This document shows positions 1-8,610 of a stretch of DNA of 64,000 nucleotides, one piece after another. Both the position numbers and the translations under genes were made by a program. Position 1 is the first letter of the stretch. Each line of letters starts with the position of its first letter. The notes under the pieces are model-generated. The model saw only the letters and a program-made list of their open reading frames with translations. It was not told the origin of the DNA and did not search any database. Source of the stretch: Streptomyces sp. NBC_00576 (lineage in GTDB: Bacteria > Actinomycetota > Actinomycetes > Streptomycetales > Streptomycetaceae); contig NZ_CP107780.1 in the NCBI RefSeq assembly GCF_036345175.1, forward strand, positions 4,216,001 through 4,280,000, read 5' to 3'.

Positions 1-2316
1 GTCGCCCAGGGCGGCCGTGAACAGTTTGCCGAAGGAGTCGGCGGTGACCCGCATGCCGAAGCCCGTCCCGTTGGTCAGTTCGCGGCGGAAGCCGACCGCC
101 GCGAGGCGCAGGCTCGCGTCCTTGCGGGGGAGGGTCGCCGAGACGGGTGTGGCCTTGCGGGCGTCGAGGACGATCTCGCTGTCGCCGGTCACCGTGAGGG
201 TGGGGCGGGCCAGCAGTGTCGTACTGCCGTCCGATGCCGTGATGACCGACGCGTCGACCGTGTAGCGGCCCTCCGGTACGGCGACCGTGCCCGAGCCGGA
301 CGGGTCGTACACGAAGCGGTAGACCGAGCCGTCGAGGCTCATGATGTCGGTCCAGTAGTTCGCCGCCGGGTTGCCCGCGCGGTCGATGACCTTGACCGTC
401 AGGTTGTGGGTGGGGGTGGCCTTGGTGATCGTGAGCGGTACGCGGATCGAGGTCCCGGTCGTCGCGTCCGCGCCCACCAGCGCGCCCTCGAACACGCCCG
501 TGCCGCTCTGGACGCGCGTGTCGGCGGTCAACGTCACCGTGGTCGCCTCGCCCGGCGGGACGGTCGTCCTCTCCGGGCTGACCGTGAACATGCCGGCCGG
601 CGCAGCGGAACCGCCGGGGCCGGTCACCTTCGCCGCGAAGTCCAGGGTCACCGGGTCCTTGCCGTCGTTGCGGTAGGTCACCGCCTTGACCACCGGCACG
701 TCGTCGTCGGCCGGGGCGGCCTGGGTGCCCAGGGGCAGGGCGGTCGGGGTGGCGAGGACGGACTGGTGGACGGCGCGGGCCACATCCACCCGGCCCGCGC
801 CCTGCGCGTTGACGTTCGCGCCGGGAGTGGGTGTCGCCGACGCCATGAGGGCCGCCTTGAGCTCGGCCGCCCGCCAGCCGGGGTGCTGTCCGGCGAGCAG
901 GGCCGCTGCTCCGGACACGTGCGGGGTGGCCATGGAGGTGCCGGAGAGGGAGGTGTAGCCGGGCTCGACCTCGATGTAGTCGCTGCCCGCGTGCACGGCC
1001 CGCGCGGCGACGATGTCGACGCCCGGTGCGGTGATCTCCGGCTTGATCGCGCCGTCCTCGCGCGGGCCCCGGCTGGAGAAGTCGGCCATGACGTCCTGCT
1101 TGTCGACGGCGCCCACGGAGAGCGCGGCGTCCGCGGTGGACGGGGAGTCGACCGAGCCGTCCGCGCTGCCGTCGTTGCCTGCGGCGAGCACGAAGAGGGC
1201 ACCGGTCTTCGCGGTCAGCGTGTTCACGGCCTGTTCCAGGACGTCCTCGCCCGGGGCGTCGTCACCGCCGAGGCTCATGCTGACGATCTGCGCCCGGGGC
1301 GCGGCCCACTCCATCCCGGCCAGGATCGCCGAGTCGGGGCAGGAGCGGTCGGGGCACACCTTGCCGATCAGCAGGGACGCGCCCGGCGCGACCCCCTTGT
1401 ACTTCGCGCCGCCGCCCGCCACCGTCGACGCCACGTGCGTGCCGTGGCCGACCAGGTCGTCGGTGTCGGCGGCGTCGGTGAAGTTGACGGCCTCCTTGAT
1501 CCGTCCGGCCAGGTCGGGGTGGGTGGCGTCGACTCCGGTGTCCAGGACGGCGACCGTGACGCCCGTGCCGTCGTACCCCGCCTGCCATTCCGTGGGCGCG
1601 CCGATCTGCGGCACGCTCCGGTCCAGGCTGATCTGCCGCTTGCCGTCCAGCCAGAGTTTGGCGATGCCGCTCGCCGTGCGCAGTCCCGTCGTACGGCTGC
1701 CGGTGGTCACCCCGTCCCAGAAGGTGGCCGCCGTCTCCTTCGCCACGGCCACTGCCGCGCCGTCGACGGCTCGCAGGGTGCGGGTCACCCTGGCTCCGTC
1801 CGTGGCGCGCAGGCTTCGGCTGCCGAGCGTCGCGTCGGCGTACGTCACGATCGTGGGCAGTACGGCCGTACTGGCGTCGTCGTACCCGGCCGCGACCAGG
1901 CCCGTCACATCGAACAGCCGCTCGTCGACCTGGCCGCCGGCGACCATGCGGAGGGCGTCGTTCGGGACGACGTACTGGTGGCCGTCGCGTTCGAACTGCT
2001 GGAAGCCCATGCTCTCGCGGCCGAGGGCGGGTTCGATGGCGACGCCGGCGCCATCAACTCCCTTGCCCGTGCTGGACAGTTCGACCCTGTCGCCGGTGAC
2101 GAGGGTGACCCGGTGGAGGCCGGCCTGCTGTGCGGGCCCGTGGGTCCATCCGGAGGCGTTCCCGGCAACGACCGTGCCCGTACCGCCAGTTGTACCCGTC
2201 CCACCTGTTGCGCCGGTTGGGCCGGTTGCGCCGGACGCGGGTGCGCCCGCCACAACTCCCTGTATCAGCAGGACAGTTACCAGCGCGCCGCTCAGTCTTC
2301 TGGACATGCGGGACAT
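1..2316 (-). CDS. Secreted S8 (subtilisin-like) serine peptidase, C-terminus beyond window
   Basis: Extracellular protease of the subtilisin family. At least 772 residues are visible and the 3' end lies off the window. An N-terminal hydrophobic export segment is followed by a Gly/Thr-rich stretch. The catalytic triad is complete: Asp259 in VLDTGVD, His291 in GHGTHVAS and Ser461 in GTSMATPH. The 200-odd residues between the signal and the Asp fit a propeptide, and the region after the catalytic domain looks like Ig-like beta-sandwich modules (NLTVKVIDRAGN, YTVDASV). ATG 2316 has GGAGG 4 nt upstream and is preferred over ATG 2307, which lacks one. It is divergent from the LysR gene and shares a 105-bp promoter region with it, so LysR control is plausible but inferred. 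Confidence 0.93.
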   Translation of the reverse strand, partial: MSRMSRRLSGALVTVLLIQGVVAGAPASGATGPTGATGGTGTTGGTGTVVAGNASGWTHGPAQQAGLHRVTLVTGDRVELSSTGKGVDGAGVAIEPALGRESMGFQQFERDGHQYVVPNDALRMVAGGQVDERLFDVTGLVAAGYDDASTAVLPTIVTYADATLGSRSLRATDGARVTRTLRAVDGAAVAVAKETAATFWDGVTTGSRTTGLRTASGIAKLWLDGKRQISLDRSVPQIGAPTEWQAGYDGTGVTVAVLDTGVDATHPDLAGRIKEAVNFTDAADTDDLVGHGTHVASTVAGGGAKYKGVAPGASLLIGKVCPDRSCPDSAILAGMEWAAPRAQIVSMSLGGDDAPGEDVLEQAVNTLTAKTGALFVLAAGNDGSADGSVDSPSTADAALSVGAVDKQDVMADFSSRGPREDGAIKPEITAPGVDIVAARAVHAGSDYIEVEPGYTSLSGTSMATPHVSGAAALLAGQHPGWRAAELKAALMASATPTPGANVNAQGAGRVDVARAVHQSVLATPTALPLGTQAAPADDDVPVVKAVTYRNDGKDPVTLDFAAKVTGPGGSAAPAGMFTVSPERTTVPPGEATTVTLTADTRVQSGTGVFEGALVGADATTGTSIRVPLTITKATPTHNLTVKVIDRAGNPAANYWTDIMSLDGSVYRFVYDPSGSGTVAVPEGRYTVDASVITASDGSTTLLARPTLTVTGDSEIVLDARKATPVSATLPRKDASLRLAAVGFRRELTNGTGFGMRVTADSFGKLFTAALGD

Positions 2317-2421
2317 ACGGCCTCCACTGCTGCTGTGGTGACGGTCGTGACTCCGGTCGCCTTCGACTGTCCCGCCCGATGCGATCTTTCGGGTACTCCC
2401 AACCGCCCATAACATCGCGCT

Positions 2422-3393
2422 ATGGATCTCGAGATCCGCCACTTACGCGTCCTGAACGCCATCGCCGATACCGGCTCCATCACCCGCGCCGCAGCGGCCC
2501 TCGGCTTCACCCAGCCCGCGCTGACCGCCCAACTCCAGCGCATAGAACGGGCGTTGGGAGGTGCCCTGTTCGTACGGGACGGGAGCGGCTCCCGGCCGAC
2601 GGCCTTCGGCGCGATGGTGCTGACGCACGGGCAGGGCATCCTCACGGCCCACGAGGACCTCATGCGTGACGTACGACAGCGGGGCCCCGACGACTCCGAC
2701 CTGACCGCCGTCCGGCTCGGATCCGTCCCCGGCCCGCTCACCGCCGTACTGGTGACCACCGCGCGCAGCCTGCTGCCCCGGGCCGAGATCACCCTGCACA
2801 CCTGCGACACGGAGGAGGAGCAACTCGAACTGCTCGCCACCGGCCGGCTCGACTTCGGCCTGGTCGTCGACTACCCGGAGTACGAGCTGGCGCTGCGTCC
2901 CGGGCTCAGCGAGGCCCTTCTCGCCGTCGACCCCGTCTTCGTGCTGATCTCCGAACGGCATCCGCTCGCCGCCCGCCCCGACATCCCCCTCTCCGCGCTC
3001 TCCGGTGAGGCCTGGCTGGCCGGCGAGAACAAGGACGTACGGATGCGGACGCAGTTCCGGGCCGCGTGCCGACGCGCCGGATTCGCCCCTCGCCGGGTGC
3101 AGCGGCTGAGCGGCAGCGTGGTGTTCCCGCTGGTCGGACAGGGTCACGGGGTCGCCCTCGCGCACCCGCTGGTGACCGAGCGCGAGGGTGTGGTCGTACG
3201 GCCGCTGACCGGGGACCCGATGGGCGTACGGCAACGGCTGGTGTGGGCGGCCCACAGCCCTCTCGCCGAACACGCGCCCGCGCTGCACGACGCGCTCACG
3301 AAGGCGTACTGGGCGGAGGCGCAGCGGGCGCGGGTGTACTGGGGGTGGCTGGAGGGGAGGGGGCGACTGCCGTCCCCCGCGCCCCCGCCCTGA
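2422..3393 (+). CDS. LysR-family transcriptional regulator with a TTA codon
   Basis: Cytoplasmic DNA-binding regulator of 323 residues, a normal LysR length. The N-terminal winged helix-turn-helix (residues about 1-60, with ITRAAAALGFTQPALTAQ) is followed by a periplasmic-binding-like effector domain (about 90-300). ATG 2422 gives the canonical LysR start (MDLEIRHLRVLNAI). Codon 8 (2443-2445) is TTA, the only in-frame TTA I found in the window. UUA is read in Streptomyces by the bldA tRNA, whose gene is at 13.9 kb here, so translation should depend on bldA. The divergent peptidase is the obvious candidate target, by LysR convention. The effector is unknown. Confidence 0.93.
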   Translation: MDLEIRHLRVLNAIADTGSITRAAAALGFTQPALTAQLQRIERALGGALFVRDGSGSRPTAFGAMVLTHGQGILTAHEDLMRDVRQRGPDDSDLTAVRLGSVPGPLTAVLVTTARSLLPRAEITLHTCDTEEEQLELLATGRLDFGLVVDYPEYELALRPGLSEALLAVDPVFVLISERHPLAARPDIPLSALSGEAWLAGENKDVRMRTQFRAACRRAGFAPRRVQRLSGSVVFPLVGQGHGVALAHPLVTEREGVVVRPLTGDPMGVRQRLVWAAHSPLAEHAPALHDALTKAYWAEAQRARVYWGWLEGRGRLPSPAPPP

Positions 3394-3509
3394 GCAAGCG
3401 CTTAGAAAAGTGCGGCCCGAGTCACACCGCCACACGCGTGACCGGGACCATACGTACGGGTAACTTCCAGACCAGGTCTGCTTACACCCTCGTCGCCAAT
3501 GGAGCCGTC
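3394..3509. promoter_or_regulatory. Promoter region of thiolase gene with AAGCGCTT palindrome
   Basis: A short gap just after the LysR stop holds GCAAGCGCTTAG with a perfect 8-bp palindrome (AAGCGCTT, 3396-3403). Similar short palindromes are bound by TetR-type fatty-acid regulators in actinobacteria. The link is suggestive only, and no regulator of that type is adjacent. Confidence 0.3.
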
Positions 3510-4730
3510 ATGCCGGAAGCCGTCATCGTCTCGACCGCCCGCTCCCCCATCGGACGCGCCTTCAAGGGCTCCCTCAAGGAGCTGCGCGCCGACGATCTCA
3601 CCGCCACGATCATCCAGGCCGCGCTGGCCAAGGTCCCCGAGCTCGACCCGCGGGACATCGACGACCTGATGCTCGGCTGCGGTCTGCCCGGCGGCGAGCA
3701 GGGCAACAACCTCGGGCGGATCGTCGCCGTACAGATGGGCATGGACTACCTGCCGGGCTGCACGATCACCCGTTACTGTTCCTCGTCCCTCCAGACGTCC
3801 CGCATGGCACTGCATGCCATCAAGGCGGGCGAGGGCGACGTCTTCATCTCGGCCGGTGTCGAGATGGTCTCCCGGTTCACGAAGGGCAACTCGGACTCGC
3901 TGCCCGACACGCGCAACCCGCTCTTCGCGGAGGCCGAGGCGCGCACCGCGGCCGTCGCGGAGCAGGAGGGCACCTCGTGGCACGACCCGCGCGAGGACGG
4001 CCTCGTGCCGGACGCGTACATCTCGATGGGGCAGACCGCCGAGAACCTCGCCCGCGTGAAGGGCGTGACCCGTCAGGACATGGACGAGTTCGGCGTCCGT
4101 TCGCAGAACCTCGCCGAGGAAGCCATCAAGAACGGCTTCTGGGCGCGCGAGATCACCCCGGTGACGCTGCCCGACGGCACGGTCGTCAGCAAGGACGACG
4201 GTCCGCGTGCGGGTGTGACGCTGGAGGGCACCCAGGGGCTCAAGCCGGTGTTCCGTCCGGACGGACTGGTCACGGCCGGCAACTGCTGCCCGCTGAACGA
4301 CGGTGCCGCGGCCGTCGTCGTCATGAGTGACACGAAGGCGCGCGAGCTGGGCCTCACACCGCTGGCCCGCATCGTGTCGACCGGCGTCTCCGGCCTCTCC
4401 CCCGAGATCATGGGCCTCGGCCCGGTCGAGGCGAGCCGGCAGGCGCTGCGTCGCGCCGGCCTCACCGCCGACGACATCGACCTGGCCGAGATCAACGAGG
4501 CGTTCGCCGCCCAGGTGATCCCCTCCTACCGCGACCTCGGCATCCCGCTGGAGAAGGTCAACGTGAACGGCGGCGCCATCGCCGTGGGCCACCCCTTCGG
4601 CATGACGGGCGCGCGCATCACGGGCACGCTCATCAACTCCCTCCAGTTCCACGACAAGCAGTTCGGCCTGGAGACGATGTGCGTCGGCGGCGGCCAGGGC
4701 ATGGCGATGGTCATCGAGCGCCTGAGCTGA
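3510..4730 (+). CDS. Thiolase (acetyl-CoA C-acyltransferase)
   Basis: Condenses or cleaves acyl-CoA in beta-oxidation or acetoacetyl-CoA metabolism; cytoplasmic. The 406 residues match type II thiolase length. Cys90 in TRYCSSSLQTSR is the nucleophile, His361 lies in GHPFGMTGARI, and Cys391 lies in the C-terminal CVGGGQGMAM motif, so all three catalytic residues are present. The frame stays open far upstream, but ATG 3510 has GGAG 6 nt before it and opens the family start MPEAVIVSTARSPIG. It stands alone between LysR and a strong terminator. Degradative and biosynthetic roles cannot be told apart from sequence. Confidence 0.94.
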   Translation: MPEAVIVSTARSPIGRAFKGSLKELRADDLTATIIQAALAKVPELDPRDIDDLMLGCGLPGGEQGNNLGRIVAVQMGMDYLPGCTITRYCSSSLQTSRMALHAIKAGEGDVFISAGVEMVSRFTKGNSDSLPDTRNPLFAEAEARTAAVAEQEGTSWHDPREDGLVPDAYISMGQTAENLARVKGVTRQDMDEFGVRSQNLAEEAIKNGFWAREITPVTLPDGTVVSKDDGPRAGVTLEGTQGLKPVFRPDGLVTAGNCCPLNDGAAAVVVMSDTKARELGLTPLARIVSTGVSGLSPEIMGLGPVEASRQALRRAGLTADDIDLAEINEAFAAQVIPSYRDLGIPLEKVNVNGGAIAVGHPFGMTGARITGTLINSLQFHDKQFGLETMCVGGGQGMAMVIERLS

Positions 4731-4804
4731 ACCGTCGCGCTCCCCGCGAATCCCCAACTGGCGGAATCGTTTCGGTAGTCGACCGGACGCAGTGAGTGAG
4801 AAGG

Positions 4805-4845
4805 CGGCCCGGAACCCCGTAACCACCGGGGTTCTGGGCCGTTTT
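4805..4845 (+). terminator. Rho-independent terminator after thiolase gene
   Basis: Fifteen-bp stem (4805-4819 with 4827-4841, one G-T mismatch), short loop, then TTTT. Confidence 0.85.
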
Positions 4846-5038
4846 GTGATCCAATCTCCCCCAGGATGTGACCTATCTCGCTCTGGCGGGGTATTTGCGC
4901 AGGTCAGGGCAGGTTCGATACCAAACCCCGGGCCCAAAGTCCTGTCCGTTTCGTGACGTTACGCACTGACAGGTGGTTAGTGCATCCTTCAAGCTGATGT
5001 AGGAAGTCGGGGGTCGACTTTGAACCGGGAGTACGTCA

Positions 5039-5836
5039 GTGAGCGCTACGCCTCTTGCTCTGCTGCTCGCCACAGCCACCATCACCACGGCTGTGGGCGT
5101 CGCCGTTCTGCGCACCCTGCTGGCGCTGCGTCGACAGATCGCGGCCCTGCACGCCGAGCTCGCCGCCCAGAGTCTCGCCGTCGGAGCGCACGGTCTCGTA
5201 CCGCAGGCCCGCACCTCCGCGGACACCGCCGAGATACGCGCTGCGGTGGCCGAGGCGCTCGCCGAGGAGCGGGAGCGGGAACTTGCCGAGGCGCGCGCTT
5301 TCTGGGCCGCCCAGGAGGCGCGTGACGCCTCCGACGCGCCCTCCCTGCTCGGCCTCCCGGACAGCGAGCTGTTCCTGCCCCGCCCGGCGGACTTCGCGGG
5401 CCTGGAGTCCCTGGAACCGGTGACCGAGCCCAGCACCGACGTCGACGAGTTCGCCGGGGAGTCCGCCGAACTGGCCGCCGCCCGTCGCCGGCACCCCTCG
5501 CACCCCGACTTCGTGCCGGCCCAGTCGCCCGTCGCGAACGACCACGAACGCACGGTCGCCTGCCTGGAGGACCTCGCCGACTCCCGCACCGCCCTGGCCG
5601 ACGTCCGCCCGGGCCCCCTGGGCACCCTCGACGTCTACGTCTTCACCGACGGTACGACCCTCTGCATGACCCCGGGCCACCGCGAAACCGCGGAACGCCT
5701 CTCCACAGCCCTGCGCTCGGGCGCGGCCCCGGTCCTCCTCGGCGGCTCGGGCATCTCGGGCGCCTACGCCCTGACCTTCGAATGCGGCGAGGAAACGGTG
5801 TACGTACTGGCGGACAGGGTCATAGCGTCCCTGTAG
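5039..5836 (+). CDS. Conserved membrane-anchored protein of unknown function
   Basis: Protein of 265 residues that I do not recognise as a named family. A single N-terminal hydrophobic segment (about 3-25) is followed by a charged helical stretch likely to be coiled coil (about 25-95, rich in Ala, Glu and Arg). An acidic linker (about 105-150) leads to a compact C-terminal domain (about 165-265) with several hydrophobic strands (LGTLDVYVFTDG, YVLADRVIASL). GTG 5039 has a GGGAG-like site upstream and places the hydrophobic segment at the N-terminus. A cytoplasmic domain tethered to the membrane is the likely topology. No operon partner. Confidence 0.75.
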   Translation: MSATPLALLLATATITTAVGVAVLRTLLALRRQIAALHAELAAQSLAVGAHGLVPQARTSADTAEIRAAVAEALAEERERELAEARAFWAAQEARDASDAPSLLGLPDSELFLPRPADFAGLESLEPVTEPSTDVDEFAGESAELAAARRRHPSHPDFVPAQSPVANDHERTVACLEDLADSRTALADVRPGPLGTLDVYVFTDGTTLCMTPGHRETAERLSTALRSGAAPVLLGGSGISGAYALTFECGEETVYVLADRVIASL

Positions 5837-5963
5837 TCGAAAGCGGCCACTGCCCGCAGTCGCGGAGGCCGGCCACGATTGCAGGTCGCGAAGGTAAGTC
5901 TCGGTCACGGCAGCTGGTGTTCGTCGCCGAGAGGGACCGGCCGTTCAATCGCCGCCGACAGAA

Positions 5964-6034
5964 GCGCCCCGACAGGGGCGCGGGGCTCTGACATTTGCGG
6001 CTCCGCCGCGCGGGCGCGAGAAGCCCCGCCGGGC
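5964..6034. repeat. Intergenic repeat, family B copy 1
   Basis: GC-rich element in the gap between two convergent genes. It begins with a self-complementary GCGCCCC/GGGGCGC hairpin and carries TGCGGCTCCGCCGCG in the middle. A second copy lies at 62703-62785, also between convergent genes. Confidence 0.7.
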
Positions 6035-6055
6035 CGCCGGCCGACAACGAACCCG

Positions 6056-6367
6056 CTAGACCCCGGCCCGCTGCTGCGCCTCGGCGACCAAGGTCAAAGC
6101 CGAGGCCAACTCCCCCTCGCTCCGCAGAACAAGCGCCAGATCATGCGCGGCAACAGTCACCTGATCCGCCGCGGCGAACATCCCCACATCAGGCATGACC
6201 CGAGGCTCGACCCCGGGCGACTCCACCAGCTGGGCACGCCGTGCCAACTCCCTGGCCAGCCCCAGCGCCTCCGCCGCAGCCCCCCTTTGCAACCGACTCT
6301 GCGGCGCCGCCCGCAACCGGTCGGCAAAGTGATCCACTGCAAGCGTCAAAGGCTCGGTATCCAGCAC
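6056..6367 (-). CDS. Small conserved helical protein of unknown function
   Basis: Acidic protein of 103 residues, almost entirely predicted helix, with no signal or membrane segment. GTG 6367 is the only reasonable start; a clear Shine-Dalgarno is not visible. GC-rich third positions support coding. It runs convergently with the upstream 265-residue protein and divergently from the DUF4287 gene. I do not recognise the family. Confidence 0.6.
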   Translation of the reverse strand: MLDTEPLTLAVDHFADRLRAAPQSRLQRGAAAEALGLARELARRAQLVESPGVEPRVMPDVGMFAAADQVTVAAHDLALVLRSEGELASALTLVAEAQQRAGV

Positions 6368-6471
6368 GCCGTGAGACTAACCGTCGCAACCGGACTGTTG
6401 CCAACAACCCAACCCTCAGGCACGGTGGCCTGAAGGACCGGCTTACATCCCCTTTGCGTCCGGAGGCGCCG

Positions 6472-6702
6472 ATGTCCCACGTCCTCTCCGAGGAGACCCA
6501 CCGCAACATGCTCGCCCGCATCCCCCAATGCACCGGTCGTGAAGTCTCCGACTGGTTGCGCACCGTCGACGAAGGCCCCTCCCTCTTCCGCTTCGAGGAG
6601 AAGGTCAGCTGGCTCCGGCACGAGCACAATCTCGCGTACGGCCACGCCAAAGCCCTCATTCACGAGTACGACCTGAGGAGGGCCGCGCGCAAGTTCCTCT
6701 GA
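6472..6702 (+). CDS. DUF4287-type small protein
   Basis: Protein of 76 residues, MSHVLSEETHRNMLARIPQC at the start, with the GREVSDWLRTVDEGPS and YGHAKALIHEYD stretches typical of DUF4287. The function of the domain is unknown; it often appears alone or beside DUF5655. ATG 6472 is chosen because GGAGG sits 6 nt upstream (6462-6466); the open frame upstream is non-coding. A bidirectional terminator follows. Confidence 0.85.
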   Translation: MSHVLSEETHRNMLARIPQCTGREVSDWLRTVDEGPSLFRFEEKVSWLRHEHNLAYGHAKALIHEYDLRRAARKFL

Positions 6703-6747
6703 GAGCACAGCCCTCTGAGGGACCGAGGCGTGCACCGACATAACGGC

Positions 6748-6780
6748 GAAGGGCCCCGGGAGTGACCCCGGGGCCCTTCT
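6748..6780. terminator. Bidirectional terminator between convergent genes
   Basis: Stem GAAGGGCCCCGGG / CCCGGGGCCCTTC with a loop of about 6 nt, between DUF4287 and the Bax-inhibitor-like gene. Confidence 0.8.
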
Positions 6781-6837
6781 ACTGCCTACCTACCGACCAC
6801 TACTGGCCGCCGTACCGGCTGCCAGTCGTACCGGCTG

Positions 6838-7746
6838 CTAGTCGTTCCCCTGCAGGATGGCGATCAGCCGCAGGAACTCCAGGTAGATCCAGACCAGCGT
6901 CATCGTCAGACCGAAGGCGGCGAGCCAGGCCTCCTCGCGCGGCGCGCCGTAGGCGATGCCGTCCTCGACCTGCTTGAAGTCGAGGGCGAGGAAGCACGCA
7001 CCGAGCAGGATGCCGATGATGCCGAACACGATGCCGAGGCCGCCGCTGCGGAAGCCGAGGCCGTCACCGCCGCCGAACACCGCGAACAGCAGGTTCACGG
7101 CCATCAGCAGCACGAAGCCGAGCGCCGCCGCCATCACGAAGCCGTAGAAGCGGCGGTTGACGCGGATCCAGCCCGCCTTGTACGCCACGAGTACGGCGGT
7201 GAAGACCGCCAGCGTGCCGATCACGGCCTGCATGGCCGCACCGCTCGCGATGCGGTTGTCGACGACGCTGGAGACGACGCCGAGGAAGACACCCTCGAGC
7301 GCCGCGTACGTCACGATCAGCGCGGGCGAGGCCTTGCGCTTGAAGGACTGGACGAGGCCCAGAACCATCGCGATCAGACCGGCGCCGATGGCGATGCCGT
7401 AGGACCGGCTGATGTTCGCGTCGTCGACCGGCAGGAGCGCCCAGGCGAGCGCCGCCGTGACGACCAGCACACCGAGCGTGGTGGCGGTCCGCATGACGAC
7501 GTCGTCCATCGTCATCCGGCCGGTGGAGACCGGGGCCTGCGGCGGTGCGCCGTGCTGAAGGTCCTGCTGGGCGTAGGGGTTGGTCGCGTACGGGTTGCCG
7601 CCCTGCTGGGCGTGCTGGTCCGCATACGGGTTGCCCGGCTGCGTACCGACAGCGGCGCCCCCGGCCTGCGGCGCGGTGTTGAAGCCCGCGTAGCCGTTGT
7701 CGCGGCTGAACCCCCGTCGCGAGAAGACCGGGTTGCTGCTCCTCAT
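6838..7746 (-). CDS. Bax inhibitor-1/YccA-like integral membrane protein
   Basis: Membrane protein of 302 residues. The N-terminal 100 or so residues are a Gly/Gln/Asn/Tyr-rich cytoplasmic tail (NPYADQHAQQGGNPYATNPY). Seven hydrophobic helices follow, as in the BI-1/LFG (TMBIM) family, with the late acidic motif FLALDFKQVEDG. Known relatives are pH-sensitive calcium leak channels; the role in Streptomyces is not established. ATG 7746 has GGAGG 7 nt upstream. The frame extends to 7797 but without a ribosome binding site. Confidence 0.9.
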   Translation of the reverse strand: MRSSNPVFSRRGFSRDNGYAGFNTAPQAGGAAVGTQPGNPYADQHAQQGGNPYATNPYAQQDLQHGAPPQAPVSTGRMTMDDVVMRTATTLGVLVVTAALAWALLPVDDANISRSYGIAIGAGLIAMVLGLVQSFKRKASPALIVTYAALEGVFLGVVSSVVDNRIASGAAMQAVIGTLAVFTAVLVAYKAGWIRVNRRFYGFVMAAALGFVLLMAVNLLFAVFGGGDGLGFRSGGLGIVFGIIGILLGACFLALDFKQVEDGIAYGAPREEAWLAAFGLTMTLVWIYLEFLRLIAILQGND

Positions 7747-7909
7747 TTCACTCCTCCATGGCCACCGTGCGGCCACCGTCCGTAGCCTTGGGCTCAAGAG
7801 TAATAGGTGGGCAAAGGATTGACCCTAGTGCTTGGGGAGGATCTTTCCCTTGTCCTGTCGCGAACACGCTACGCGCCGCCCTGATTCCCGGCTACGGAGC
7901 CCCGGGACC

Positions 7910-8418
7910 ATGACCAACCTGGTACAGACCCGAGACCACCCGCTGTTCGTGAGCGGCATCGCCCGGCAGGCCGGGGTCGACCACACCTTCCTCGACCGCC
8001 TCCGCGGCCTGCTCGCCCGCATCCACGCCGCCGAACGGCAGCCCTCCGCCTCGGAGCCAGTGGCCGGGCCCCCGCCCATCCCCGCCTCGCTCCAGGCCGA
8101 CCTCGCCAACGCACCCGCCCGCGACACCCGGCTCGTCATCCGGACCCAGCACCTGGAGCGCCGGCCGGCACAACTGCTGAGCGCGCAGGCGTGGCGGGAG
8201 TCGGGCCTCGGTGCCCCCGCCGACCGGGAAGAGCTTCAGCGCCCGGACACCCGCCTGGAACAGGCGACCACCGAGCTGTTGGCGCGGCCGGAGGAGAGGG
8301 GCGCGGAGCTGGAGTCCGCCGGGCGACCGGCCGCGAGCCGACCCGGGCCCTGAGCCAGCAGGGAACCGCGCACCGCCAGGGTCCGGCCGGCCCGGCCGTC
8401 CGGCTTCAGCCGAGGTAG
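7910..8418 (+). pseudogene. DUF6262-family gene, frameshifted (mobile-element remnant)
   Basis: From ATG 7910 the frame reads HPLFVSGIARQAGVDHTFLD, then a helical domain with LSAQAWRESGLGAP, as in DUF6262 proteins that accompany tyrosine recombinases on actinobacterial transposons. The first frame stops at 8353. The expected C-terminal motif reappears in another frame (RRATGREPTRALSQQ) up to 8418, which places a frameshift near 8320. No recombinase gene lies nearby, so this is a left-over fragment. It could still make a 147-residue truncated product. Confidence 0.6.
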
Positions 8419-8521
8419 CCCTTGGCCGCGGAAGGCGCGCCCCAGCGGCGTGTCTCCCGCTTCGTCCGCCGCCCCGACGAGACCGGCGGGCGACCGCGAC
8501 CGATCTTGCGCCGCCCGAGCG

Positions 8522-8578
8522 ACAGCAAATGTTTGGCTAGCCACATGTTTGCTGTTATGTTGGCTATGTGGCCAGCCA
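8522..8578. promoter_or_regulatory. Palindrome-rich operator/promoter of the redox operon
   Basis: A 34-bp interrupted palindrome (8522-8555) has outer arms ACAGCAAA/TTTGCTGT and a perfect core TGGCTAGCCA (8534-8543). A second site, TGGCTATGTGGCCAGCCA, lies at 8561-8578. The 13-mers at 8534-8546 and 8566-8578 are also inverted copies with one mismatch. The position 33 bp before the first gene, and a MarR gene in the same operon, suggest MarR autoregulation (inference). Confidence 0.7.
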
Positions 8579-8610
8579 CCTAAATGGGTGGTGGCGCGAG
8601 AGGAGTCGTC

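Noticed and set aside
406..2412. A 668-codon plus-strand frame opposite the peptidase
   Set aside because: Antisense shadow; the peptidase triad is on the minus strand.
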